Shown: positions 35,301 through 43,621, counted from the first letter of the stretch. The stretch: DNA of 64,000 bases from Thermodesulfobacteriota bacterium (GCA_035325995.1 DAOKYU010000006.1:124001-188000); one strand, 5' to 3'. Translations and numbers: made by a program. Notes: generated from the letters alone by a model not told the origin.

Positions 35301-35630
35301 GACATCACGAGCTCGGTGCTGGAGGAGTTCGGCTACGACGTCCTCACGGCGGAGGACGGGAGGAAGGCCCTCGAAATCGTGGACGGCGGGCAGAAGCACA
35401 TCGACGCCGCCATAGTGGACATGATGATGCCCGTCATGAACGGGACCCAGGTCGTGAAGGCTCTGAAGGAGAGGCTCCCCGGTTTGAAGATCATTTCCGT
35501 CAGCGGCTACCAGAAGGAGCACGAGCTCATAAGTGTCGAGGACAACCTCATCGATGCGTTTTTACCGAAGCCTTTCAGCGCCGAGACGCTGCTGAGGACG
35601 CTGTCCGGGGTTATGGGAAGGAATGTGTAG
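32316..35630 (+). CDS. Hybrid sensor histidine kinase 1 (PAS-GAF-GAF-PAS-PAS-HK-REC)
   Basis: Cytoplasmic signal-transduction kinase of about 1104 residues. Order: PAS (1-115), GAF (130-295), GAF (305-480), PAS (490-605), PAS (615-730), HisKA with GGIAHDLNN (phospho-His about 743), HATPase (N-box LNARDA, G boxes IEDTGCGI and DKGTGLGLAT) and a receiver with VVDDE and the phospho-Asp in AAIVDMMMPVMNG (about 1032). No membrane segment. ATG 32316 has AGAAGG 5 nt upstream. The two GAFs repeat the motif PDTxxDTxxGPAGR. No DNA-binding output domain. Close paralogue at 58908. Confidence 0.9.
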   Translation: MREEVFRLFDDLVNEIYVCDAGSRLLLYANNTALENLGYSPDEVKGFAPSDIKRGLSPEYIDMLFSRLTENPEGTVRFPTFHHRKDGSHYPVEVEMKLSTLAGDPVFLVSALDITGKTLTEERLKKTLEDLSRLNSHEAVINLVTQAVHKSIDLDEVIENAVEALSQNMETVETVCIYLREGDEAVMKAYRGYPEWFIKRVSKIPYPKGFTWKTMMEGKMIYVPDTENDTVMGPAGRELGTRSYLSIPLKSEGKSVGVININSRETYAFGAGELSVFEIVSRQIEIAINNARFTESILESERDLEEKVEQLSKKEQYEKIINIVTQSVYSSIDPAEIMENAVSVMGENIAYVDMVQIFLVDGDDAVMQSYWGHPDWLAEKLAKIPYPKGLTWRTIIEDSTFVVPDTDEDTAIGPAGRAAGIKSYVSMPLRMGTRTIGCIGINSFTKNVFFEDEVKLLEIIKTQIETAMLNARHVEALKYSEERYQTLTEVSPLGIFQTDAKGKVIYVNQSFCDITGMSRAEIYGSSRPTWLHPDDRESVLRLWKETSSAGKEFKSEYRYRKTDGSAVWAAVQAQPLKSGDGRIDGYVGTVSDITERKLSEEKIRFQASLLDQVRNTVIATDLDGEIIYWNKFAEELIHWKEDEVLGRHIREISLPRLDDENAWDIMRRLRTTGHWEGELVTKRKDGTTFPTHVVSTEIKNDSGEVIGYVGVGTDITEKKSLEAMLLRTQRLESIGMLAGGIAHDLNNILQPILMSIGLLKSGKSEAANERTLDVLEANARRGADLIRQVLSFARGIHSEKQTIIMKCLLDDIASIIHETFQKNIEVSLSSPQDLWNISGNYTQMHQVALNICLNARDAMPEGGRLSLTAENVRRKGGPDDRMHGLPPGNYVLLKIEDTGCGIEPQIIDKIFDPFFTTKEPDKGTGLGLATAYGIVNEHGGAIHVESVPGKGSAFYVYLPAIEPDGRESEDARPEHDSITGRGETVLVVDDEKAILDITSSVLEEFGYDVLTAEDGRKALEIVDGGQKHIDAAIVDMMMPVMNGTQVVKALKERLPGLKIISVSGYQKEHELISVEDNLIDAFLPKPFSAETLLRTLSGVMGRNV

Positions 35631-35653
35631 AACACAGCAAACACCACCAGTTT

Positions 35654-35729
35654 GTCATTCCCAACGATTTTGAGCGAGCGAGGAGTTGGACGCCGTTCTC
35701 TTATCTCGCAGGCGTCTATCTGGTACCGC
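35654..35729 (-). repeat. Extended palindrome, copy C2
   Basis: GTCATTCCCAACGATTTTG, then GAGCGAGCGAGGAGTTGG and CGCCGTTCTC, opposite in orientation to C1 and C3. It begins 24 nt after the stop of hybrid kinase 1. Confidence 0.6.
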
Positions 35730-35825
35730 GTGCGCTGGAATTCGACGTAGTAGGGTTAGAGATTCAAAGTACCATTCGCACACTACCCACCTTAGAATCG
35801 CTGCCTGTTCTATGCAACACATAAA

Positions 35826-36019
35826 TTGCAAGCCGTGTAAACGGCGCAGCAATACATTCCCGGGCCGTCAAAATTGGCGTTAAGAAAATCGAGTGGATGA
35901 GCGTTAAAAATCTGACCAGGGGATGGGGAAGGTGGAAGATTTAGCGAAGAAACGATGATTTTTAGCGCAATTTTTCCCGGCCCGTGATTTTTGCTACTTT
36001 TCATCAAGGAAAAGTAGAA
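35826..36019 (+). repeat. 195-nt block, copy 1, downstream of hybrid kinase 1
   Basis: Starts TTGCAAGCCGTGTAAACGGC and ends at hairpin B2 (35994-36017). About 85 percent identical by eye to 62099-62293. Bracketed by TTCCCGGGCCGTC and TTTCCCGGCCCGTG. No coding sense. Confidence 0.78.
35994..36017 (+). repeat. CTACTTTT/AAAAGTAG hairpin, copy B2
   Basis: 8-bp stem identical to B1; loop changed to CATCAAGG. At the 3' end of the 195-nt block. Confidence 0.7.
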
Positions 36020-36062
36020 GTCGTTCGCCTTTTTTGTATTTGTTCTTTTTATTAAAAGACTG

Positions 36063-36091
36063 GATTCCCGATACAAGCATTCGGGAATGAC
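36063..36091 (+). repeat. Compact GGATTCCCG/CGGGAATGAC palindrome
   Basis: ATTCCCGA and TCGGGAAT around a 9-nt loop, ending GAC. The compact relative of the extended copies C1-C3; ends correspond to the GTCAT-type family. Confidence 0.65.
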
Positions 36092-36130
36092 AACAAAAAT
36101 ATCCCCGCTTCGATATCCAGCGCACGTGGC

Positions 36131-36223
36131 GGACACGTAGTGTCGCATTTCGACGTAGCACCTTGGTTGCCAAATACCACCTGAAGCGCGGCTGGTGATA
36201 ATGGCAATACGCCGCTACTTCGA
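36131..36223 (-). repeat. Nested-hairpin repeat, copy A3
   Basis: Opposite orientation to A1. It has GGACACGTAGTGTC at one end, TACCACCTGAAGCGCGG in the middle and CTACTTCGA at the other end. It ends 22 nt before the PEP-carboxylase stop. Confidence 0.7.
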
Positions 36224-36244
36224 TTGTCTGCGGGCGTGGCCCGC

Positions 36245-39019
36245 CTAGCCGGTGTTCTTGAGGCCGGCGGATATGCCGTTTATGCTGAGCTTGAGGTCGT
36301 CGACGAGGGCGGCCTTTTCTCCCGGGGTGAAATCGCCCTTGAGGAGACGGCGGAGCAGCCCCACCTGTATATAGCTGAGGGAATCGATGTAGGGATTCCT
36401 GAGCTCTATCGACTTCTGAAGGAACGGGTTGTTGTCGAGAATGCGCTTCTCGCCGGCTATGCGGAGTATCGTCTCCTCGGTGAGATCGAACTCGTCCTTT
36501 ATCCTGCCGAAGATCCGCTTGCCGACCTCCCTCGGACGGACGAGAAAAGAGTATTCGAGGGCGATCCACATGTCGGCGCGGCTGAGCGTCATCTGGATGT
36601 TGTCGATGTGCGACCTGAAGAAACGCCAGTTCGCGTACATGTCGCGGAGGATTTCGAGGTTTTTACGTGGTGCCTTGTCGATGAATTTCTTGAGCGCGGT
36701 GCCGACGGAATAAAAACCGGTGATGAGATGACGGTTCTGTGTCCAGCTGAAAACCCACGGAATCGCACGGAGCTCCTCTATGCTCTTCGAGCGCGAGCGG
36801 CGCGCGGGGCGCGAGCCGATGCCCATCTGCTGGATGATCGAAATCGGCGTGGACTGCCGGAAGTAGGTGTAGAAGTCCGGGTCGTCGTAGACGAGCCCGC
36901 GCCATGCGGAGCGCGCCTCGACGGCTATCTCGTCCATGACGTCTTCCCATAGGGGGTTCACGTCCTCGTTGTTGAGGCTCGTGAGCACGACGGACGAGAG
37001 AACGAGCTCCAGGTTGTCCTCGGCGATCTCCGGGAGGGAGTAGTTGCTGTAAATGACCTCGCCCTGCTCCGTTATCTTTATCGCGCCGTCTACCGTCCCC
37101 GCGGGGCGCGCGAGTATCGCCTGGTTCGTCGGGCCCCCTCCCCTGCTGACGGTGCCGCCGCGCCCGTGGAAGAACCTGTTCCTTATGCCGAACTCGTCGG
37201 CGATGGACTTCAGGAGACGCTGGGCCTTGTGAATCTCCCACCCGGCGCAGAATATGCCGCCGTCCTTCCCGCTGTCGGAGTAGCCGATCATTATCTCGGA
37301 ATAGTTCCCGCGCGCTTTTATATGCTCCCTGTACACGGGCTCGGAGAAGAGCCTCCGCATGACGCCCGGGGCGGCGCGGAAATCGTCTATCGTCTCGAAG
37401 AGCGGGACGATGTTTATCGCGCTCGTCACCTTGCCGCCGTCCGAGCGGTAGAGCCCGGCCTCCTTGAGGAACAGGAGCACCTCCAGTATGTTCGCCGCGC
37501 TCCGCGTCATGCTTATGACGTATGTATTAATGCAGTCGGGGCTCACCTCGTCGAGGCATTCCCTCATCGTGCGGAATGTGAGGAGGAGCTCGTCCGTCTC
37601 GGGCGAAAGCGGCAGCCAGTCGGGGACGAGCGGGCGGGGGTTTTTGATCTCGCGCGTGAGCCATTCGAACTTTTTGTCGTCCGTCATGCCGCCGTAATTC
37701 GCGAGCCCGAGCCGCTCGGTGATCTCCGTCAGCGCCGCGGTGTGGACGGCGCTGTTCTGCCGTATGTCGAGCCGGGCCATGTGGAATCCGAACACTTCGG
37801 CCTGGCGTATGAGCATCTTGAGGGTGGAGTCGGCCAGCCTGCCGCCCTTGTTCCCGCGGAGGCTCCTGTCGATCATGTAGAGGTCGGAGAGGAATTCTTC
37901 GCAAAGGACGTATGGCCGCACCGGGCCTTCGCGGTCCGAGATAACGGCGGCCAGCCTCATCTCGACGTGCTCCAGAAATATCCTGTAGTACTCGTCCGGG
38001 TTGTGTATGCCCCTCTCGCCGGCCATGCGCTTCATCTCGGGCGTGACGGCGCGGCGGAGCTCGCGGCTCACGGGGACTATCTTTACCGACGAGCTCAATT
38101 GACGCTTGAGACGCCATAGCTTTTCGAGGTGCTTCTCGACGGCCATGGCCTTCTGCATTTCGAGGACTTCCCGTGTTATCTCGTGCGTGACGAAGGGGTT
38201 ACCGTCCCTGTCGCCGCCCACCCACGACCCGAAGCGGAGGAACGACGGCAGGTGCACATCGGGCACGCCGTAGCTCTCCTCTATCTTCTTTTCGAACTCG
38301 TCGTACACCCTGAGCAGCGCATCGAAAATCGTCTCGCGGAAGTAATAGTGAATATTTCGCGCCTCGTCGAGGGGAGTTTTCTTGAACGGCGGGACTTCCT
38401 CGGTCTGCCAGAGCCCTATGAGCTCGGCGTGTATCTCGTCCTCGACGGCCTTCCTGCCCTCCTCGTCCAGCCGGACGCTCCCGAGCTCGGCGAGCAGCGA
38501 CGAGATGTAGCGGAACTTTTCGAGGACGATGTGGCGGTTGACTTCGGTCGGGTGCGCCGTGAGGACGAGGTCTATCGACAGCGAATCGACGAGCGGCTTG
38601 AATTTATCGTAGGGGACGCCTCTTTCTTTCAGCACGGCGAAAAGGCTTTCTATCGATCCCTCGCTCGAGTCCTTTACGTCCGAGATGTATTTATATTCCC
38701 GGCGACGGCGTATCCTGTGAATCTGCTCGGCGATGTTCACGAGCTTGAAATATATGGTGAAGGCGCGCGTGACCTTGTAGAGGTCTTCGTCGGAAAGGCT
38801 CCTGATCGTCGCTACCAGCTCGTCCTTCTGGCTCTTGTGATAGCTGGTCCGCATCTCCTTGGTAAGGGCCCTTATCTTCTCCTCGATGTCGAAGATCTCC
38901 CGGCCTTCCTGGCCTATGAGCACCCATCCGAGGATGTTCCCCAGAAAGCGGACGTCGTTACGAAGCGGCTTTTCCTTGTCAATCGTTTCGGTGCTGCGGG
39001 TGAAACCCCTTTTCGCCAT
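36245..39019 (-). CDS. ppc: Phosphoenolpyruvate carboxylase
   Basis: Carboxylates PEP to oxaloacetate, refilling the TCA cycle. Catalytic signatures are intact: VLTAHPTEVNRH (His), GYSDSGKDGG and FHGRGGTVSRGGGP with the essential Arg/His loop, and the C-terminal RNPYIDSLSYIQ. 924 residues, slightly longer than E. coli (883). GGAGG 7 nt before the ATG. A small HTH gene ends 18 nt upstream and is probably in the same transcript. Confidence 0.95.
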   Translation of the reverse strand: MAKRGFTRSTETIDKEKPLRNDVRFLGNILGWVLIGQEGREIFDIEEKIRALTKEMRTSYHKSQKDELVATIRSLSDEDLYKVTRAFTIYFKLVNIAEQIHRIRRRREYKYISDVKDSSEGSIESLFAVLKERGVPYDKFKPLVDSLSIDLVLTAHPTEVNRHIVLEKFRYISSLLAELGSVRLDEEGRKAVEDEIHAELIGLWQTEEVPPFKKTPLDEARNIHYYFRETIFDALLRVYDEFEKKIEESYGVPDVHLPSFLRFGSWVGGDRDGNPFVTHEITREVLEMQKAMAVEKHLEKLWRLKRQLSSSVKIVPVSRELRRAVTPEMKRMAGERGIHNPDEYYRIFLEHVEMRLAAVISDREGPVRPYVLCEEFLSDLYMIDRSLRGNKGGRLADSTLKMLIRQAEVFGFHMARLDIRQNSAVHTAALTEITERLGLANYGGMTDDKKFEWLTREIKNPRPLVPDWLPLSPETDELLLTFRTMRECLDEVSPDCINTYVISMTRSAANILEVLLFLKEAGLYRSDGGKVTSAINIVPLFETIDDFRAAPGVMRRLFSEPVYREHIKARGNYSEIMIGYSDSGKDGGIFCAGWEIHKAQRLLKSIADEFGIRNRFFHGRGGTVSRGGGPTNQAILARPAGTVDGAIKITEQGEVIYSNYSLPEIAEDNLELVLSSVVLTSLNNEDVNPLWEDVMDEIAVEARSAWRGLVYDDPDFYTYFRQSTPISIIQQMGIGSRPARRSRSKSIEELRAIPWVFSWTQNRHLITGFYSVGTALKKFIDKAPRKNLEILRDMYANWRFFRSHIDNIQMTLSRADMWIALEYSFLVRPREVGKRIFGRIKDEFDLTEETILRIAGEKRILDNNPFLQKSIELRNPYIDSLSYIQVGLLRRLLKGDFTPGEKAALVDDLKLSINGISAGLKNTG

Positions 39020-39037
39020 GACGCGCCTCCGGTGTCG

Positions 39038-39352
39038 TCAGTGCACGATCTTTATCTCGAGGTGAAGCCCTTCCTGCTTCTGCACCTCGGCTATGATACG
39101 GAAGATGTTCTGGGCCGTCGGATTACCCTTCGGGCTCAGCATCCGGATGAGGCTTTCGGGCTTTTTGTGCATCGTGCGGGAAAGCCCCTCGAACCCGCTG
39201 GTCGCCTTTATGAAATCCCTGAGCACCGCCTTCCCGGCGGCGAGGTCCCCGGCCATGAGACGCTCGATAGCCTCCTTCAAAAGCCCTGCCCTGAACTCCG
39301 GATCGCGCCTGACCCTGGCGCGGACGGTATCCTTAATACCCCGCGTAGACAC
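39038..39352 (-). CDS. Small HTH protein resembling addiction-module antidotes
   Basis: About 104 residues; HI1420/HigA-type helix-turn-helix in the C-terminal half (LSRTMHKKPESLIRMLSPKG, then NPTAQNIFRIIAEV). GTG 39352 is chosen because GAGGGAG is 9 nt upstream; the frame extends further but without similarity. No toxin gene is adjacent; the next gene is ppc 18 nt on, so it may be a regulator rather than an antitoxin. Confidence 0.72.
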   Translation of the reverse strand: MSTRGIKDTVRARVRRDPEFRAGLLKEAIERLMAGDLAAGKAVLRDFIKATSGFEGLSRTMHKKPESLIRMLSPKGNPTAQNIFRIIAEVQKQEGLHLEIKIVH

Positions 39353-39550
39353 TTTATAACACTCCCTCGTGATGTGATGTCTGTCCAGTGAATTATAGCC
39401 CCGGCCTCCCGAACAGGGAAAGGGCAGACAGGCGGGATTATACCCCGGCATGGCGCTCGTCATCCTCCCGGACATTACAGATAAATCTACCACGGACTGC
39501 GCCCGGCGCACCACGTGCGCTGGAAATCGGCGGACTGTGTCCGCGGACAA

Positions 39551-39630
39551 TCGAAGTCGGCAAGGTCATTGCCATTATCGACCGCCGCGCTTCCGGTGGT
39601 TTTTGGCGACTGAGGTGCTATGTCGAAATG
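39551..39630 (+). repeat. Nested-hairpin repeat, copy A4
   Basis: TCGAAGTCGGCAAGG at the start, GCCATTATCGACCGCCGCGC and TTCCGGTGG in the middle, TGCTATGTCGAAATG at the end. Lacks the terminal GACAC/GTGTC hairpin. Confidence 0.6.
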
Positions 39631-39702
39631 CAATCATATTGCAAGCTGCATAAGCAGCGCAGCAATACCCCTCCGGGCCGTGCGGACTGTGTCCGCAGAC
39701 AA

Positions 39703-39793
39703 TCGAAGCGGCAGCGCTCTGCCCTTGACACCAGCCGCGCTTCAGGTGGTCTCGGCACCTCCCGCGCTACGCCGAAAACGACACTACGTGTCC
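39703..39793 (+). repeat. Nested-hairpin repeat, copy A5
   Basis: TCGAAGCGGCAGCGC at the start, CCAGCCGCGCTTCAGGTGG in the middle and GACACTACGTGTCC at the end. Confidence 0.7.
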
Positions 39794-39810
39794 ACGCCTC
39801 GCGTGCAGGA

Positions 39811-39904
39811 TTCCGAAGTAGCAGCAGTCTTGCTATTACCATCTGACGCGCTTCAGGTGGTCTTAGCAACTTCGTTGCTACGTCGAAAAAGACACTATGT
39901 GTCC
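39811..39904 (+). repeat. Nested-hairpin repeat, copy A6
   Basis: TTCCGAAGTAGCAGCAG at the start, TGACGCGCTTCAGGTGG in the middle, CTTCGTTGCTACGTCG and GACACTATGTGTCC at the end. The outer GAAGTAGCA and TTGCTACGTCG arms pair well here. Confidence 0.7.
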
Positions 39905-39930
39905 GGCCCGGCGGCTCGCAGCCGCACGCA

Positions 39931-40024
39931 ATCGAAGTAGCCACCTTCCGCTATAACCTCCAAACGCGCTTCCGATGCATATGCCTCTGAATGTGATTCG
40001 TCGAAAATCACACGTACGTGTGTA
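39931..40024 (+). repeat. Nested-hairpin repeat, copy A7 (diverged)
   Basis: ATCGAAGTAGCCACC at the start, ACGCGCTTCCGATG inside, ATTCGTCGAAAATCAC and ACACGTACGTGTGT at the end. The terminal hairpin is changed on both arms and still pairs. Confidence 0.6.
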
Positions 40025-40044
40025 CTTTTGGTCAGTCAAAAGTA
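40023..40044 (+). repeat. TACTTTT/AAAAGTA hairpin, copy B3
   Basis: Stem TACTTTT and AAAAGTA around GGTCAGTC, directly abutting A7. Confidence 0.7.
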
Positions 40045-40084
40045 GAAGCAATTATTTTTGTCTTTGCTTTTCAAGGATTAAACC

Positions 40085-40111
40085 GAGATTCTGAATCGAG
40101 TTCAAAATGAC
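40085..40111 (-). repeat. GTCAT-type palindrome with altered stem
   Basis: Read on the minus strand: GTCAT, with stem ATTTTGAA and TTCAGAAT, ending CTC. Compared with 62546, one C-G pair became T-A and another a wobble, so pairing is kept. Confidence 0.6.
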
Positions 40112-40200
40112 GGACGAGTGATGCCGCGGCAATGCCGCGACGACGGATTCATGGAAAATATTTAGGAGTGAGTCCTCCCGGCCTGTATAATAATCCCTGC

Positions 40201-41817
40201 ATGGATAACCGCGAAGACAAAAAACCCGGGGGAGACAAAAAGCCCGACGCGAACGGGAACCACATCAGGCAGCGGCGCAGGCCCAAGCTCGTCACGCGTC
40301 TCGCCGAGTTCAGGGACATCCCGGCGCTCGTGGCGCTGAGCGCCAGGGTCTACGGCGCCGCCGGCGTTACGGACGGGATGCTCCGCGGGCAGATATCGAT
40401 ATTCCCCGAGGGGCAGTTCCTCGTCGAATACGAGGGCAGGATTGTCGGCTACTGCTCGACGTTCATGATAAGCGGCGACCTCTGTCTCCGCCCCCATACG
40501 TGGAAGGAGATAACGGGCGGCGGTTTCGCCTCGCGGCACGACCCCGAGGGCGACTACCTCTACGGCATGGAGGTCTGCGTCGATCCGGAATACAGGGGGC
40601 TCCGCATAGGGACGCGGCTTTACGACGAGCGGCGTAAGCTCTGCCAGGAGCTCGGGCTCAAGGGCATTGTGTTCGGCGGCCGCATGCCGGGATACCAGAG
40701 GCGGGCCGCGAAGGTCGGGAGCCCCGAGGAATATCTCCGTCTCGTCCAGGCCAGGAAGATACGCGACCAGGTCATAATGTTTCACCTGTCGAACGATTTC
40801 GAGCCGATGGGCATACTGCACGACTACCTGCCGTTCGACCACGAGTCCGGGGGCAACGCCGTCCACATGATATGGCGTAACCCGCTGGCCGTCGAAAACC
40901 AGTCGAAGGAAAAGAAGAAGCGCGGCAGGCTGCCGCGGTCCGTCCGCGTGGCCACGGTGCAGTTCCAGATGCGCAAGGTGGACTCCGAAAAGCAGTTCGA
41001 GGGGCAGCTCGAATATTTCATCGACATAGCTTCGGACTACGGCTCGGACTTCGTCGTCTTCCCCGAGCTCGTCACGCTCGCCCTGCTGTCGGCGGCCAGG
41101 AAAAAGATGCGGCCCGAGGAATCGATCGACCACCTGACGGAATACACGGAGCGCTATACGAAGTTCATGCAGGAGATGGCGATCTCCTACAACATCAACA
41201 TCATCGGCGGCTCGCACCCGACCAAGATGCAGGACGGCGACATACACAATATCTCGTACATTTTCCTCCGCGACGGGGCCATCCATTCGCAGGAGAAGAT
41301 ACACCCGACGCCGAACGAAAAATACTGGTGGGACATACGGGGCGGCGACGAGCTGCATACGATCCCGACCGACTGCGGGCTCATAGGCGTGCTGATCTGC
41401 TACGACACGGAATTCCCCGAGACGGCGCGCTATCTCGTGGACCAGGGGGCCGTGATAATCTTCGTCCCGTTCTGCACGGACGAGAGGCAGGGTTATTTAA
41501 GGGTGAGGTACTGCTCGCAGGCGATAGCCGTCCAGAACCAGTGCTTCGTCGTGATGTCGGGGACGGTCGGCAACCTGCCCGACGTAGAGAACATGGACAT
41601 CAATTACGCCGAGAGCTGCATACTTACGCCGTGCGACTTCCCCTTCGCGAGGGACGGCATCGCGGCCACGACCCCGCCCAACACGGAGACGATCGCATTC
41701 GCCGATTTACAGCTCGAGAACCTCTTCGCCAGCCGTAACGCCGGGACGGTGCTCAACCTCAAGGACAGAAGGTTCGACCTCTACAGCGTCCAGTGGAACC
41801 GGAAGAGCGGGAAATAG
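40201..41817 (+). CDS. Bifunctional GNAT acetyltransferase / nitrilase-family hydrolase
   Basis: Fusion of an N-terminal GNAT domain (about 30-225; motif YRGLRIGTRLYDERRK) and a C-terminal carbon-nitrogen hydrolase domain (about 255-535). The nitrilase triad is visible: Glu in VVFPELVTL (about 288), Lys in SQEKIHPTPNEK (about 366) and Cys in GVLICYDTEFPE (about 399). The family is usually annotated as a two-domain amidohydrolase. Start 40201 follows a TATAATAAT stretch but has no ribosome-binding site; an upstream in-frame ATG (40132) lies in the repeat island. Confidence 0.9.
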   Translation: MDNREDKKPGGDKKPDANGNHIRQRRRPKLVTRLAEFRDIPALVALSARVYGAAGVTDGMLRGQISIFPEGQFLVEYEGRIVGYCSTFMISGDLCLRPHTWKEITGGGFASRHDPEGDYLYGMEVCVDPEYRGLRIGTRLYDERRKLCQELGLKGIVFGGRMPGYQRRAAKVGSPEEYLRLVQARKIRDQVIMFHLSNDFEPMGILHDYLPFDHESGGNAVHMIWRNPLAVENQSKEKKKRGRLPRSVRVATVQFQMRKVDSEKQFEGQLEYFIDIASDYGSDFVVFPELVTLALLSAARKKMRPEESIDHLTEYTERYTKFMQEMAISYNINIIGGSHPTKMQDGDIHNISYIFLRDGAIHSQEKIHPTPNEKYWWDIRGGDELHTIPTDCGLIGVLICYDTEFPETARYLVDQGAVIIFVPFCTDERQGYLRVRYCSQAIAVQNQCFVVMSGTVGNLPDVENMDINYAESCILTPCDFPFARDGIAATTPPNTETIAFADLQLENLFASRNAGTVLNLKDRRFDLYSVQWNRKSGK

Positions 41818-41830
41818 CCCCGACGGGGAC

Positions 41831-43159
41831 TTATCTCTCCGTCTTGTCGGCGAGATCCAGCGGCGGGGCCCACGCTCCTTTCGCGACGCCGGGCGCACGC
41901 CTGCCCCACGTGTTGCCGTACTTATCCGGCGCGCCCGTGAAGAACCTGACGAGGAGCCTGTGGAGCATGTTCATGTTGGGCAGTATGCCGTGGAACCCGC
42001 CGACTTCATTCAGCAGCTTGTCGCCTATCTCCCAATAGCCGTAATCGTCGGGCGTGACGCAGACGAGATTTTCGAGAGCCAGGAACTTCGGCACGGCTCC
42101 CTCAAACGGGACGGTGCCGTCGCCCGTCAACCTGCACACCGGGCTCAACACCTTGTCCTTGTCCCAGAAGTTCGCCCTGTCGGAAGAGCTCAGGACGAAT
42201 TCGGGATACCGCCCCCGTTTCTCGATCCTGAGCTTAACCCTCGTCTCCGCGCCGACGCCCACGACGGCAAGCCACCTGTTCGGAGTCAGCTTCGCATCCG
42301 ACAGCCTGAAGCCGTCTATTTTGTTCCGGTGCTCCCTCCCCCACGAAAGCATCCTTTCGAATATCTCCTGCGCCCGCTGGAGATGAGTGCGGGTATTGTC
42401 GGGAAGCCCCTTCAGCTTCACCCACGCTTCGATGGATTTTATTATGCTCCACTGCCAGAGAGCCGGGTCGAAGAGCGTATCGGGCAGGCCGGAGTTTTCC
42501 GGAAGTATAACCAGGCCGTTTTTAAAGCTCGGAACGAGGTAGTAGAGCGACGGCGTGACGCGGGCCGCCTCCCTTTCGCGCGAAGACGGAGGGGACGTGC
42601 CGAGATTCGCCGTTCCCGTCGTGACCTTTATCACCGCCTCGAACGAGCCCTGGTACGGAGTCGCGAGCGTGGCCACCTTGTCCACCGGGGCGGCGGCTCC
42701 CTTATCCTTCAGATAGCCCGCGATAATCAGCCCGCCCATCGAGTGGCCGATGAGGTTGACCCTGGGATCTTTTCCGTAGCCGTTGTTGTGGTAGTGCTTT
42801 AGGAGCTTCGTCCTGTCTATCACTTCGCGGATGAACTCGTCGAGCGCCGACTCGATGTCCTCGAGCTTCATGCGCCAGTCGTACCCGAAGGGGTATACGG
42901 GGACCTTCTCGCCCTCGCTCCGGCTGAGATTAAACCTTAGCTCCTCGATAAGCTCCTTGTAGGCGATCTCGTAGAGCTGGTCGGGACGTAGGCGCGCCGG
43001 CTCCTGCATCTCGTACCTGAGGTCGTCCGGGTGGAGCGCCACCTTTTCGTACTCCTTCGTCATCACGGTCCAGACGAAGTCGGGCGGCAGCTTGTACTCG
43101 TTCCTGAGATACGTGGCCGTTATCCCGGGCACGACGATCACGGGATTTACGAGATCCAT
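41831..43159 (-). CDS. LCAT-like alpha/beta-hydrolase (lipase/acyltransferase)
   Basis: 442-residue alpha/beta-hydrolase of the lecithin:cholesterol acyltransferase type. Begins with NPVIVVPGITATYLRNEYK (oxyanion region) and has the nucleophile elbow GHSMGG near residue 136. A catalytic Asp/His pair is likely in the C-terminal third (GDGTVPFEGA) but not certain. No signal peptide. GGAGG 7 nt before the ATG. The neighbour upstream on the same strand is a small dimeric-barrel protein. Confidence 0.83.
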   Translation of the reverse strand: MDLVNPVIVVPGITATYLRNEYKLPPDFVWTVMTKEYEKVALHPDDLRYEMQEPARLRPDQLYEIAYKELIEELRFNLSRSEGEKVPVYPFGYDWRMKLEDIESALDEFIREVIDRTKLLKHYHNNGYGKDPRVNLIGHSMGGLIIAGYLKDKGAAAPVDKVATLATPYQGSFEAVIKVTTGTANLGTSPPSSREREAARVTPSLYYLVPSFKNGLVILPENSGLPDTLFDPALWQWSIIKSIEAWVKLKGLPDNTRTHLQRAQEIFERMLSWGREHRNKIDGFRLSDAKLTPNRWLAVVGVGAETRVKLRIEKRGRYPEFVLSSSDRANFWDKDKVLSPVCRLTGDGTVPFEGAVPKFLALENLVCVTPDDYGYWEIGDKLLNEVGGFHGILPNMNMLHRLLVRFFTGAPDKYGNTWGRRAPGVAKGAWAPPLDLADKTER

Positions 43160-43211
43160 AACAGGCCTCCTTCGTGGATTCCGCCGTCAGAACCGCGGCC
43201 TTATGTTCGAG

Positions 43212-43529
43212 TCAGTCGTTCACTATCCTGTAGATCGTCCACCGGGCGGTGCCCGAGACTATATACTTCTCGAGCTCCTTGCCCCATTTCTTGTGGTCCT
43301 TGAGCTTTGCGAGCCTGGCCCAGGAGTCTTCGAGGTCCTTGAGACTCTTGACCTTTATCTCCGTCTCGATCGTGGACTCGTTCGCCCCGATGGAGCCCGT
43401 TACGGTCCTTACCTTGTCGGGCTTCCAGCCTATCTGGGACCCGATCTCCTCCATCCATTTTTTCATGGAATCCAATGCCGGCTGCTTGTATCCGAAACGC
43501 GCCTCTACCTGCCATCTGGCGATGAACAT
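43212..43529 (-). CDS. Small NIPSNAP/dimeric alpha-beta-barrel-like protein
   Basis: About 105 residues. ATG 43529 has GGGAGGGG 7 nt upstream; the frame extends to 43766 but that part is shadow. FIARWQVEARFGYKQPALDS and ESTIETEIKVKSLKDLEDSW suggest a ferredoxin-like dimeric alpha/beta barrel. The assignment is from pattern only. Precedes the LCAT-like gene by 52 nt on the same strand. Confidence 0.6.
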   Translation of the reverse strand: MFIARWQVEARFGYKQPALDSMKKWMEEIGSQIGWKPDKVRTVTGSIGANESTIETEIKVKSLKDLEDSWARLAKLKDHKKWGKELEKYIVSGTARWTIYRIVND

Positions 43530-43621
43530 AAGCCTGCCCCTCCCTTGTCCTGCGGATGTGATTTGCAAATGATAGAACAGCGCGGAGTGGAAATCAATAC
43601 GGCCTGAAAACAGTTGCAGGG

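Larger units (their letters stand above)
35631..36244. other. Repeat island 2, between hybrid kinase 1 and PEP carboxylase
   Basis: Non-coding space between convergent genes, filled by C2, the 195-nt block, a compact palindrome and A3. The remaining stretches hold nothing recognisable. Confidence 0.7.
39353..40200. other. Repeat island 3, between the HTH gene and the GNAT-nitrilase gene
   Basis: About 850 nt between divergent genes. It holds four nested-hairpin units in the same orientation (A4-A7), a TTGCAAGC...GCAGCAA hairpin (39640-39666) related to the start of the 195-nt block, hairpin B3 and a GTCAT-type palindrome (40085). A TATAAT-like stretch just before 40200 may be the promoter of the next gene. 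Confidence 0.7.

Noticed and set aside
39551..40024. CRISPR-like array
   Set aside because: Units differ from each other, spacing is irregular, repeats fold on themselves, and there are no cas genes.
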